From positions 1 to 35,331 of the forward strand of contig JBBQXY010000041.1 of assembly GCA_038209195.1 (NCBI GenBank): 35,331 nucleotides of DNA, read 5' to 3'. Below are positions 25,101 through 31,905 of the stretch, piece after piece. Each line of letters begins with the position of its first letter. The stretch's first letter is position 1. Both the position numbers and the translations under genes were made by a program. The notes under the pieces were generated by a model that saw nothing but the letters and a program-made list of their open reading frames with translations, had not been told where the DNA came from and made no database searches. The DNA is from JBBQXY01 sp038209195. Lineage in GTDB: Bacteria > Chloroflexota > Ktedonobacteria > Ktedonobacterales > Ktedonobacteraceae.

Positions 25101-27575
25101 ACTTACCATCAACACAACTCCACACAGGACCCCACGTTCAATATTAATGGCTGGGTAAGTAGCTACACGTACCGACCTTACGCCGCGGAGGAGATGCGCG
25201 AATGGGTCCAGACCACTGTCGAACGCATCTTGGTGTTTCAACCACAACATGTCTTAGAGATTGGTTGCGGTACTGGATTGCTTCTCTTCCGCATCGCCCC
25301 CCACTGTAGCAGCTACTGTGGGACCGACATCTCTCAAGTCGCCTTGCAGTCCCTGCAAGAGACCGTAGCTCGACAAGGGTTGACCAACGTGACCCTGCAG
25401 AAGCGGTCGGCAGATGACCTTTCGGGCTGGGACGCTGGCACATTCGACATGGTAATCCTCAACTCAGTAGTACAGTATTTTCCAAGCATCGACTATTTTT
25501 CGCAAGTACTAGAAGAGGCGATACGAGTCGTGAAACCAGGGGGAACAATCTTTTTAGGAGATGTACGTAACCTGCAATTGCTTGAGGTTTTCCATGCCTC
25601 AGTAGAAGTACAGCAAAATGCTGCTGAGCGGACTAAGACTGAGATGTTGCAACATGTGAAGAGCAGAATGGCGCAAGAGCAAGAATTGCTGATTGATCCG
25701 ATGTTCTTTACTGCTTTGCAGGAGTGCTATCCTCAACTTAGCCAGGTAGAACTACAACTCAAGCGAGGACTGTATCACAATGAAATGACTATTTTTCGTT
25801 ATGACGCACTGCTGCAAGTAGGGGGAGGGATAGAGTCAGAGGTTGAGTTATTATGGCATAACTGGGATATGGAGAGTTTGAGCTTAGATGCCATGCGGCA
25901 TCTATTAGAAGAGGAGCCGGAGATCATAGGTGTCACGGGAATACCCAATGCGCGTCTGCAAGCAGATGTGGAAATGGTTCAATGGTTGAAGAGCCAGGAT
26001 GGCCCTGAAACTGTGGATGAATTTCGAGAAGAGTTGAGTAACAGGCGGAATGTGGGAGTAGATCCAGAGGACTTCTGGGTGTTGAGCCAGAAGTTGCCAT
26101 ACGAAGTCAAGATCACCTGGTCTGAATTAGGAGAAGCTGGCAGTTATGATGTCGTCTTTACGCGGCGGTTGAATGGGCGAGCGGATCTGCACAAAAAAGT
26201 GAGACCAGCAGTCAGAGGGGAACTTGAACAACGACGGGCGTTGAGTGAGTATGTTAATGTTCCGCTGCAATCGCGAGAGACGCCTTTGCTCATTCCTCAA
26301 TTGCGCAGCCTGCTGAAAGAGCGGTTACCAGACTACATGATACCGGCTGCCTTTGTACTACTGGAGACGCTACCATTGACGGCCAATGGGAAAGTGGATC
26401 GTCGATCACTGCCTGCGCCTGATTCCGGTGGGCGCACTGTGGAAGAAACTTACGTTGCGCCAACGCAGTTAGCACATTACCAGTTGATAGCTATCTGGGA
26501 AGAGATTCTGAATGTACGGCCCGTTGGCATCAGAGATAACTTTTTCTATCTGGGCGGGCACTCTTTGCTAGCTGCGCGTCTGGTCGAGCGCATAGAGCAG
26601 CTATTTCACTGGAAGCTGCCGCTGGCTACGCTCTTTGTTGGTCCTACTATCGAAAAGTTGACTATGGCCCTGCAGGCACAAGAAGAGAGCGGTTCCCAAT
26701 TGCCGGTGATGGCTATTCAGGCCGGGGGAGCTAAACGCCCTTTCTTCTTGTTACATGGACACTGGCGTGGTGATGGTTTTTTTTGCTATCCCTTAGCACA
26801 CGCCCTGGGAACAGAGCAACCTTTCTATGCCATCACTCCTTATCAGTTAAATGGCTTGCCGATTCTGCCTACACTCGAAGAGATAGCCTCTGCCCATATT
26901 GAGGCACTTCGAAGGGTGCAGCCGGAAGGCCCGTATTTGCTGGGTGGCTGGTGCAATGGAGCTTTAACAGCTTATGAGATGGCCAGGCAATTGCATGCGC
27001 AAGGGCAGAAAGTCGATCTACTGATCTTGATGGACCCTATGAACCTTGTTCCTCCTGTACGTCTTAAATTGTTGCACCATGTTGTTCGTAGCATTGTCAG
27101 TCTGCTGCCTTTGGGACCAAAGAAGCAGCTAAATTGCTTTCTGCGGCTGCGACATGTAAATAAGTACCTACACTACCCAACCTACCGGCAATGGAAAGAA
27201 TTTGAGCAGACCAAGGTGGCCGTTCAGAATAAATGGTCGCGGCGCGGAATCAAAGGCGGTTGGCTACTTTCGCAGCTGGAAATGCTTTTCCCACCCATTG
27301 AAATTTTATACAAATATCCATTCATTATCGAGTGGATCGCCATGGATTATGCACCGGCCAGCCAGTATCCTGGAAAGATAACTTTCTTCTGGCATCAGGA
27401 AGAGCTTTTAGACCAGGTCGCGTGGCAGCAGGTGATTGAAGCGAACGAAGTCGAGGTTCATGTACTTCCTGGTACACAAGAAACTCTTATAGAAGAGCAT
27501 CTTGCTGATTTGGCCGAGTTAATGAAGAATTGTCTGAATGAGGTGGAATCGACATATCGGAAACAGGATCTGTGA
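22197..27575 (+). CDS. Single-module NRPS: C-A(N-methyltransferase)-PCP-TE
   Basis: A 1792-residue nonribosomal peptide synthetase. Condensation domain ~40-470: motif reads HQLICDG (residues 175-181), with Gln176 in place of the catalytic second His. Adenylation domain from ~490: A3 YTSGSTGRPKG (649), A4 FDIAALE (D695), A5 NLYGPTETT (784), A7 YKTGDLARF, A8 LRGFRIELGEIE (~895). An N-methyltransferase is inserted between A8 and A9 (~945-1365, VLEIGCGTG at 1019), then A9 LPDYMIP and A10 NGKVDR. Carrier domain GGHSLLA gives phosphopantetheinyl Ser1456. Thioesterase: GWCNG with Cys1586 as nucleophile; the expected catalytic His is Gln1761 (PGTQETL). The specificity residues read about DILVCGLIYK, loosely like glycine codes. 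The ATG at 22197 is preferred over GTG 22179. No MbtH, transporter or second module is adjacent. Product unknown; decoration of the surface glycan or a small N-methylated amide are inferences. Confidence 0.93.
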   Translation: MKLNLNNRTNPGLNLLENDRTKARSTMTGDHNSIIRRGVTTAVTTTFEQQQVWQLSRLLPGTSKCHECITIHLPVPLDVDALKRSLLEFIQRHEASRTSFPVVDGQPVPYIQPSIKLTIPVMDLRFCSKADLEAEILRRAREEALQPFDLAQGPLVRALLLQPGDQEYYLCLTVHQLICDGITLTRVLLPELRLLYEDFSAGRSSSLPTLPIQYADYAHWQREWLAGDNPTARLSYWKEHLAGATTALPLPGDRSRLAQPSYRGSLQPFTLSKQTSEALQVLSQQQGVTLQMMLVAALQTLLYRYTGQEDLLLGTTTMSLMPDSTEHLFGHFLNKLALRVNLSGVLTFGELLAQVREVTLEALKHELPFELLIRELLPEREAGVHPLFQILLTLDSSPLDLPHGWAMTRLNVQAETSLYDLDFYLAESSKGLSGHIAYNSDLFDAATIARLEGHLQTLLAGIVENPDRCLSELPLLTEKEHRQLVVDWNTTKAAYSKDDCIHQLFEAQVQRTPEATAVVFEGHHLTYRELNVQANQLAHHLQKLGVGPEVLVGLCIERSLEMVVGLLGILKAGGAYIPLDPGFPFERIAFMLEDAQIPVLVTQQHLIIQLPTHGAKVVCLDADVAVLTQQSQTNPLSPVTSDNLAHVIYTSGSTGRPKGVQILHRAVVNFLLSMREQPGLTAEDTLLAVTTLSFDIAALELFLPLTVGARVIVVGRDVVADGVALRETLVRTGTTVMQATPVSWRLLLAAGWEGKPDLKILCGGEALSLVLAQQLLPKVASLWNLYGPTETTIYSSFCKIEPGEKVISIGRPIANTQIYLLDAHWQPVPIGVPGELFIGGDGLARGYLNRSELTSERFIPHPFSNEPGARLYKTGDLARFRPDGTIELLGRLDFQVKLRGFRIELGEIEAVLAQHPVVQQVVVVAREDVPGDKRLVAYVVQKSQDHDPDELKERAAEQHSQWQKVWDQTYHQHNSTQDPTFNINGWVSSYTYRPYAAEEMREWVQTTVERILVFQPQHVLEIGCGTGLLLFRIAPHCSSYCGTDISQVALQSLQETVARQGLTNVTLQKRSADDLSGWDAGTFDMVILNSVVQYFPSIDYFSQVLEEAIRVVKPGGTIFLGDVRNLQLLEVFHASVEVQQNAAERTKTEMLQHVKSRMAQEQELLIDPMFFTALQECYPQLSQVELQLKRGLYHNEMTIFRYDALLQVGGGIESEVELLWHNWDMESLSLDAMRHLLEEEPEIIGVTGIPNARLQADVEMVQWLKSQDGPETVDEFREELSNRRNVGVDPEDFWVLSQKLPYEVKITWSELGEAGSYDVVFTRRLNGRADLHKKVRPAVRGELEQRRALSEYVNVPLQSRETPLLIPQLRSLLKERLPDYMIPAAFVLLETLPLTANGKVDRRSLPAPDSGGRTVEETYVAPTQLAHYQLIAIWEEILNVRPVGIRDNFFYLGGHSLLAARLVERIEQLFHWKLPLATLFVGPTIEKLTMALQAQEESGSQLPVMAIQAGGAKRPFFLLHGHWRGDGFFCYPLAHALGTEQPFYAITPYQLNGLPILPTLEEIASAHIEALRRVQPEGPYLLGGWCNGALTAYEMARQLHAQGQKVDLLILMDPMNLVPPVRLKLLHHVVRSIVSLLPLGPKKQLNCFLRLRHVNKYLHYPTYRQWKEFEQTKVAVQNKWSRRGIKGGWLLSQLEMLFPPIEILYKYPFIIEWIAMDYAPASQYPGKITFFWHQEELLDQVAWQQVIEANEVEVHVLPGTQETLIEEHLADLAELMKNCLNEVESTYRKQDL

Positions 27576-27581
27576 ATTATT

Positions 27582-27601
27582 GCGGAGAAGGGCTTCTCCG
27601 C
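27582..27601 (+). terminator. Hairpin just after the NRPS stop
   Basis: GCGGAGAA and TTCTCCGC pair perfectly around a GGGC tetraloop, seven bases after the stop codon. No poly-T follows, so termination strength is uncertain. Confidence 0.45.
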
Positions 27602-27618
27602 TGAGATAAGATAGAAAA

Positions 27619-27670
27619 ATTTGCCGCTCTCATCTATCCCTGGAGTCAATGACAAGTGGAAGCGGCAAAT
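27619..27670 (-). repeat. 10-bp inverted repeat with minus-strand T-run
   Basis: ATTTGCCGCT (27619-27628) and AGCGGCAAAT (27661-27670) are exact complements with 32 bases between. Read on the minus strand, the stem runs into TTTTTC, so it could help terminate the leftward FkbM-like gene. The long loop makes this uncertain. Confidence 0.35.
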
Positions 27671-27804
27671 CCATTGCCTCAAACTGCTGAAACGGCAATC
27701 CTATGGACGAGTGGGCTTTGGCCTTCTACGGCACCGTGTACTCGCTTGAAGTGCTTGAGCTTAGTCCATGAGATGCGGGAAACCCAAAAGTAAGTTGGCC
27801 TTGA

Positions 27805-28791
27805 TCACACTTCGACCCAGGCCCTATTCGCTACAGTTCGTCTGCGCACCTCTGAGGCATACTGGGTGAAGGGATGACCGAAGCACTCTGCTGGCGTAAC
27901 TTCGGACAATACCTCCGCACCAATATCTGACCTCACAAAGAAAGCATTATAGCCATAACGCTCGCAACCAACCAGGCGATACCCTTTCTGTTTACCCAAT
28001 TTGACAAATGCTGCCAGTGATGCCCCATAGTAGTTATCAATTCTATCTGCGATTTGCTTCCCCGTAAACGTATTGACCACTCTTCTACCTTGAGCTAGAA
28101 GCAACGGAACGTTATTCGAATCCTTAGCAAAGGTCGTCTTGTAGGGAATGGTCACTGACGACTCCGCTCCTAATGCATTGTTGTATTCCAGCACTACTAC
28201 GCGTGGACTTATGCACTCAATCGCCTTCCAGACCCAGTAATCGACCCCATCCATATCCAGTGAGAGCAAATCGATCTCGCCGCTATAGCCTTGTTTCTCA
28301 AGCAGCCCGTTAATGTTTTCAGCAGTAATCCAGGCCTGTACCAGTTTTGGTGGCCACACCTTTGTATCTGCGCACCGCGCAAAAAAATGCTGTCCTTTGC
28401 GAATATTCTTGTCGCTCCCATCAAAGAACTGCCCATTCCAACCGTGATTAATGATCAGATTGGTCGTGTTGTCGTTGCCTGCTCCTCCGCAGACTTCTAC
28501 ACACTTCTTATTGGTTGTGCCCAACACGGAGAAGAGATATAGCAGAATGCCATCTTCACCAAACTGTGAGTAAGCCCGGAACTCCACATCTTCAAATTTC
28601 GGCATGGGGAGATTCAATGCCAGCATCTCTTTGTACTGCATCGACAACAGAATCTGGGTCGCTTTGTTGGAGCGGGGGAAGACAAAAAAATCTTCCATAG
28701 CCTGGCGCACCGGGTGCGAGATCACATGACTCGTCCGCTTCACCAGCTTTTGTGTATTTCGTAGTATGTCAGCACGTAATATTATGCTCAT
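27805..28791 (-). CDS. FkbM-like methyltransferase-fold protein
   Basis: A 328-residue protein of uncertain identity. The segments YSQFGEDGILLYLFSVLG, CVEVCGGAGNDNTTNLI (a degenerate SAM-binding loop) and IDLLSLDMDGVDYWVWKAIE followed by VVVLEYNN match the layout of the FkbM methyltransferase fold, common in glycan clusters. The typical GxGxG is weak (CGGAGN), so activity is not certain. The ATG at 28791 has AAAGGAT seven bases upstream and is preferred over an in-frame TTG at 28851. It is divergent from the GT4 gene and convergent with the NRPS gene. A sugar O-methyltransferase is the best guess. Confidence 0.7.
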   Translation of the reverse strand: MSIILRADILRNTQKLVKRTSHVISHPVRQAMEDFFVFPRSNKATQILLSMQYKEMLALNLPMPKFEDVEFRAYSQFGEDGILLYLFSVLGTTNKKCVEVCGGAGNDNTTNLIINHGWNGQFFDGSDKNIRKGQHFFARCADTKVWPPKLVQAWITAENINGLLEKQGYSGEIDLLSLDMDGVDYWVWKAIECISPRVVVLEYNNALGAESSVTIPYKTTFAKDSNNVPLLLAQGRRVVNTFTGKQIADRIDNYYGASLAAFVKLGKQKGYRLVGCERYGYNAFFVRSDIGAEVLSEVTPAECFGHPFTQYASEVRRRTVANRAWVEV

Positions 28792-28934
28792 TTCTTTATC
28801 CTTTTGTTTCTTGTAACCATACTTAAGGGCAACTTGATACTTCTTGCTCAATCAAGGCGGACTTCCGCTCTCTAAAACTCCGATCCTCTACAAGCCATTA
28901 TAGGGATTCATCCAAATTTGATGGGCAATTATAC

Positions 28935-28978
28935 TGTACAGAGGTACAAATGTTTATGTACAGAGGTACAAATGTTTA
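28935..28978. repeat. Perfect 22-bp tandem duplication before the GT4 gene
   Basis: The 22-base unit at 28935-28956 (beginning TGTACAGAGGTACAAATG) is repeated exactly and without gap at 28957-28978. Each unit contains the palindrome GTACAGAGGTAC. The second copy runs straight into the AAAGGAG ribosome binding site, and a TATACT -10-like box (28930-28935) abuts the first. It may be a duplicated operator or leader element. Confidence 0.6.
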
Positions 28979-28996
28979 AAGGAGTGGTTCATAACG

Positions 28997-30166
28997 ATGA
29001 AACAGTTACGTGTAGGAGTCGATCTTACAGGCATATGGCGACCCCCGACCGGCATTTTTCGTTACAGCACAGAAATGGCGAAACAGCTCCTGCTGCTGTC
29101 GGATACAGAACCTGCTTCGCCATCTATGCGCTATGTTTTTTTCTTTTCACAGGAGATACACCCAGATTTCGTACCGCTGCAACACACGTTTGAGGCTGTA
29201 ATCTGCCCAACTAGAAACGAATTGCTGAGCAAGCAGTGCTGGTTCCCGTTTATTCTGCCACGTCTGCATTTGGATATCATGCATTACCCGGCGTTTCCAC
29301 CACCATTGCTACAACCCTTTGGGCCGCCCATGGTCATGACTTTCTACGACGCCGGGCCATGGCGTTATGCACAGGCACAAACGTTGCATGGTCGCATGTA
29401 CTTCCGCACGTTACTTACTCGTGGAGCACAGACAAGTACGCAGGTGGTAACTCTATCAACACATGCGAAAGCTGAGATAGGGCATTTTCTCGGTACACAG
29501 CATCTTTCCAAGATTTCTATTGCGCCGGGTGCTGTACGCGCAGAATTTCGCATGTGTACCAGTGACACATTCAAACAAGAGGTACGATTACGCTACCAGC
29601 TGAGTGATCCCTACTTCTTGACGGTTGCGACAGTCGAGCCACGAAAGAACCTGCCAACATTACTCGATGCTTACGTCCAACTGAGACAGCAACTCGGCTC
29701 GGCCTGTCCTGCACTAGTGATCGTTGGGCGTAAAGGGTGGAATTGTGACGATATTCTTCGTTACATGGCTGAACTGCATGATAGCGTGTACTTCCTTGGG
29801 CACATTCCCGATCAAGACCTCATCGCTCTCTATCAGATGGCAATCTGCCTCGTCTTTCCGTCATTATACGAAGGCTTTGGTCTCCCAGTGATAGAAGCTA
29901 TGGCCGCTGGTTGCCCGGTGATTACCACCACTAGTTCCTCATTGCCAGAGGTTGCCGGGGACGCGGCTCTACTTGTAGACCCGCTTGATGCCAAAGAAAT
30001 AACCACCGCAATGCAAGAGGTCTCGCAAGACGAAGCACTGCGTCAGCGTATGATCGCTGCTGGGCGTCTACAAGCGTCGCGTTTCTCATGGGAACAAACC
30101 GCTCGGCTCAACAGAGAGGTCTACGTGAAAGCGTCTACTTGCATGAATAAACGGGCACGTTCATAG
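28997..30166 (+). CDS. GT4-family glycosyltransferase (mannosyltransferase-like)
   Basis: A 389-residue GT-B enzyme. The N-terminus RVGVDLTGIWRPPTGIFRY is typical of the WbpY/mannosyltransferase-like group, with TFYDAGPWRY in the acceptor domain. The donor domain shows YFLTVATVEPRKNLPTLLDA, LGHIPDQDLIALYQMA and the EX7E motif EGFGLPVIE within SLYEGFGLPVIEAMAAGCP. AAAGGAG precedes the ATG with a somewhat long 12-base spacing. A strong hairpin follows the stop. A nearby gmd makes a mannose-derived sugar plausible, but donor assignment is inference. Confidence 0.92.
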   Translation: MKQLRVGVDLTGIWRPPTGIFRYSTEMAKQLLLLSDTEPASPSMRYVFFFSQEIHPDFVPLQHTFEAVICPTRNELLSKQCWFPFILPRLHLDIMHYPAFPPPLLQPFGPPMVMTFYDAGPWRYAQAQTLHGRMYFRTLLTRGAQTSTQVVTLSTHAKAEIGHFLGTQHLSKISIAPGAVRAEFRMCTSDTFKQEVRLRYQLSDPYFLTVATVEPRKNLPTLLDAYVQLRQQLGSACPALVIVGRKGWNCDDILRYMAELHDSVYFLGHIPDQDLIALYQMAICLVFPSLYEGFGLPVIEAMAAGCPVITTTSSSLPEVAGDAALLVDPLDAKEITTAMQEVSQDEALRQRMIAAGRLQASRFSWEQTARLNREVYVKASTCMNKRARS

Positions 30167-30174
30167 GAAATCCT

Positions 30175-30224
30175 GATGAGTCTAGATGAACTGTTTCCCT
30201 ACAAACGGTTCATCTAGACTCATC
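30175..30224 (+). terminator. 22-bp stem hairpin after the GT4 gene
   Basis: The arm 30175-30196 (beginning GATGAGTCTAGATGAAC) pairs with 30203-30224 with a single G-T wobble, around a six-base loop. It begins nine bases after the stop. No T-run follows. It is a likely transcription or processing end, and separates the gene from the sugar transferase. Confidence 0.6.
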
Positions 30225-30299
30225 GATTGCGCTAACATGTATCATAGAAGAGGATGCCTTATGAGCATCGAAGGGATGTTGTAGAAGGGATATAACTGC

Positions 30300-31046
30300 A
30301 TGAAACAAATAACCTCGACCATATCTGAAGTTCGAGGAGAAGAAAGCGAGTACCAGCAAGCTGTACCCCCACATGTGGGGATAGAACTTGCCCCTACCCG
30401 TTTTCCTCTTAGCACTCTAAGCACCACTATCGTCCATGAGCCATCGTTATTTTATTATATTTCACATAGGTTGATCGATATTATCTTGTCTGCATTTGGT
30501 TTGATAATGCTCCTACCAGTGTTCCTGCTCATCGCTCTGTGTATTAAACTCGATGATGGCGGCGACATTCTCTATTTCAGGGAAGTTATTGGACAATATG
30601 GAAAACGTTTCTACGCCCTGAAGTTTCGCACGATGATCGCTAATGCAGACGAATACCTGGAAAAACGTCCCGAACTCATGCGGAAATATGAACAAAACAT
30701 GAAGTTAGTTGGAGACCCTCGTATCACGAAGGTTGGTCTTTTTCTGCGTAAGGCAAGTCTGGATGAATTGCCACAACTGCTTAACGTCCTCGTCGGTCAA
30801 ATGTCCTTGGTGGGACCACGGATCATTCATCCGAGTGAATTACCACGGTATGGCGAGTACGCCGAGAAACGGCATTCTGTACGACCCGGCATTACTGGCT
30901 TGTGGCAAATCAGCGTGCGCCAACACATTAACTACGACGAGCGCGTATTGCTCGATATACAGTATCTTGATCAGCGTTCGTTGGCCGGTGATCTCGCGAT
31001 TATGTTCAAAACAGTGAAAGTCTTATTTGTCCATTCGGGAGTTTGA
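30300..31046 (+). CDS. Undecaprenyl-phosphate sugar-1-phosphate transferase (priming enzyme)
   Basis: A 248-residue monotopic phosphoglycosyl transferase of the PglC/WcaJ catalytic-domain family, which starts the glycan by moving a sugar-1-phosphate onto undecaprenyl phosphate. After a soluble ~50-residue N-terminus lies the single hydrophobic re-entrant helix (about 57-82, IDIILSAFGLIMLLPVFLL). Conserved motifs follow: FYALKFRTMIANAD, KASLDELPQLLNVLVG with the catalytic Asp-Glu pair, MSLVGPRIIHPSEL and VRPGITGLWQISVR. An AAGGGAT lies about nine bases before the ATG. It is the short PglC/WecX-like form rather than full-length WbaP/WcaJ. It is the initiator expected for this locus. Confidence 0.94.
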   Translation: MKQITSTISEVRGEESEYQQAVPPHVGIELAPTRFPLSTLSTTIVHEPSLFYYISHRLIDIILSAFGLIMLLPVFLLIALCIKLDDGGDILYFREVIGQYGKRFYALKFRTMIANADEYLEKRPELMRKYEQNMKLVGDPRITKVGLFLRKASLDELPQLLNVLVGQMSLVGPRIIHPSELPRYGEYAEKRHSVRPGITGLWQISVRQHINYDERVLLDIQYLDQRSLAGDLAIMFKTVKVLFVHSGV

Positions 31047-31051
31047 CCGAG

Positions 31052-31087
31052 ATGGACGAATTGATTGCTCAGAACCAATTCGTCCAT
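31052..31087 (+). terminator. Hairpin after the sugar transferase gene
   Basis: ATGGACGAATTG (31052-31063) and CAATTCGTCCAT (31076-31087) are exact complements around a 12-base loop, starting five bases after the stop. No T-run follows. It is probably a terminator or mRNA end. Confidence 0.5.
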
Positions 31088-31167
31088 TCGCAGCATAGTT
31101 GGCTGTTGCGCCTGGAGAAAATATTGAGTACACTTGGAAGAGAACTAGTAGTAAGGACATCTCTTTC

Positions 31168-31905
31168 ATGCAAGTATCATCCACGCGCACCTTTTCATTT
31201 TTGGGCTATGTACGCCGTATGGTAGTCCTTGTTTTTGGCCTCTTTATTTGTTCTGTGGGTATCGTCTGTACCTATCGTTCTGCTATGGGGTTGGGTCCAT
31301 GGGACGTGTTACATCAAGGTATCAGTCGGCATACTCCCCTCAGTTTTGGGCAGGCCAGCATAGTGGTAGGCGCTTTGCTTATCCTCGGCGGCTTGCTCAT
31401 CAAAGTTCGCCCTGGTCTTGGCACCGTCTCGAATATGTTGCTCATCGGACTTTTTGTCGATGCTCAATTGCGCAGTAACTGGCTTCCTGATATAAGCGCA
31501 TCACCGTTTGCACTACGTCTGTTGCTGGACGCCATTGGAGTGCTACTGATGGGCATTGGTACAGCTTTCTATATCACTCCACGCTTGGGCGCAGGGCCGC
31601 GTGACGGATTGATGATGCGCTTGCATGTGTTGACGCACGTGAGGATCGCTTTTGTGCGTGCGGCAATAGAGTGTTCGGCCTTATTGCTTGGTTTCTTTCT
31701 GGGTGGCACGACTGGTCTTGGTACCCTGCTTTTTGCTTTTGGTGTAGGTCCGGCAATTGAGATTGGCTTCTGGCTGACAAAAAAGTTGGCCTTTATCGTG
31801 GGGCCACCACCCGTAACCGCTGCGCTGCCAGGCCAACAAACATTGGCGTCTGACCCCGTTCTTCCCCGTCAAGTGTCGCATCCCGTGGATCAGCATTCGT
31901 CCTAA
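31168..31905 (+). CDS. YczE/YitT-like integral membrane protein
   Basis: The product is 245 residues with about five transmembrane helices. SMGLGPWDVLHQGIS-like sequence (AMGLGPWDVLHQGISR) and the second copy RLGAGPRDGLMMRLH are the internal-repeat hallmark of the YczE family (related to YitT), whose transport role is undefined. The ATG at 31168 has AAGGA about ten bases upstream; the frame is open further back, so the start is uncertain. After the last helix comes a hydrophilic ~45-residue tail whose coding sequence overlaps the end of the convergent lipid kinase gene by 113 bases. Its link to the polysaccharide cluster is only positional. Confidence 0.8.
   Translation: MQVSSTRTFSFLGYVRRMVVLVFGLFICSVGIVCTYRSAMGLGPWDVLHQGISRHTPLSFGQASIVVGALLILGGLLIKVRPGLGTVSNMLLIGLFVDAQLRSNWLPDISASPFALRLLLDAIGVLLMGIGTAFYITPRLGAGPRDGLMMRLHVLTHVRIAFVRAAIECSALLLGFFLGGTTGLGTLLFAFGVGPAIEIGFWLTKKLAFIVGPPPVTAALPGQQTLASDPVLPRQVSHPVDQHSS

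Noticed and set aside
25020..26300. NRPS methyltransferase region as a separate inserted gene or frameshift
   Set aside because: The frame is continuous and the insertion between A8 and A9 is the usual position for N-methyltransferase domains in NRPS adenylation domains.
28935..28978. 22-bp duplication as a CRISPR or iteron origin
   Set aside because: Two copies with no spacers, placed directly before a ribosome binding site; no replication gene is nearby.
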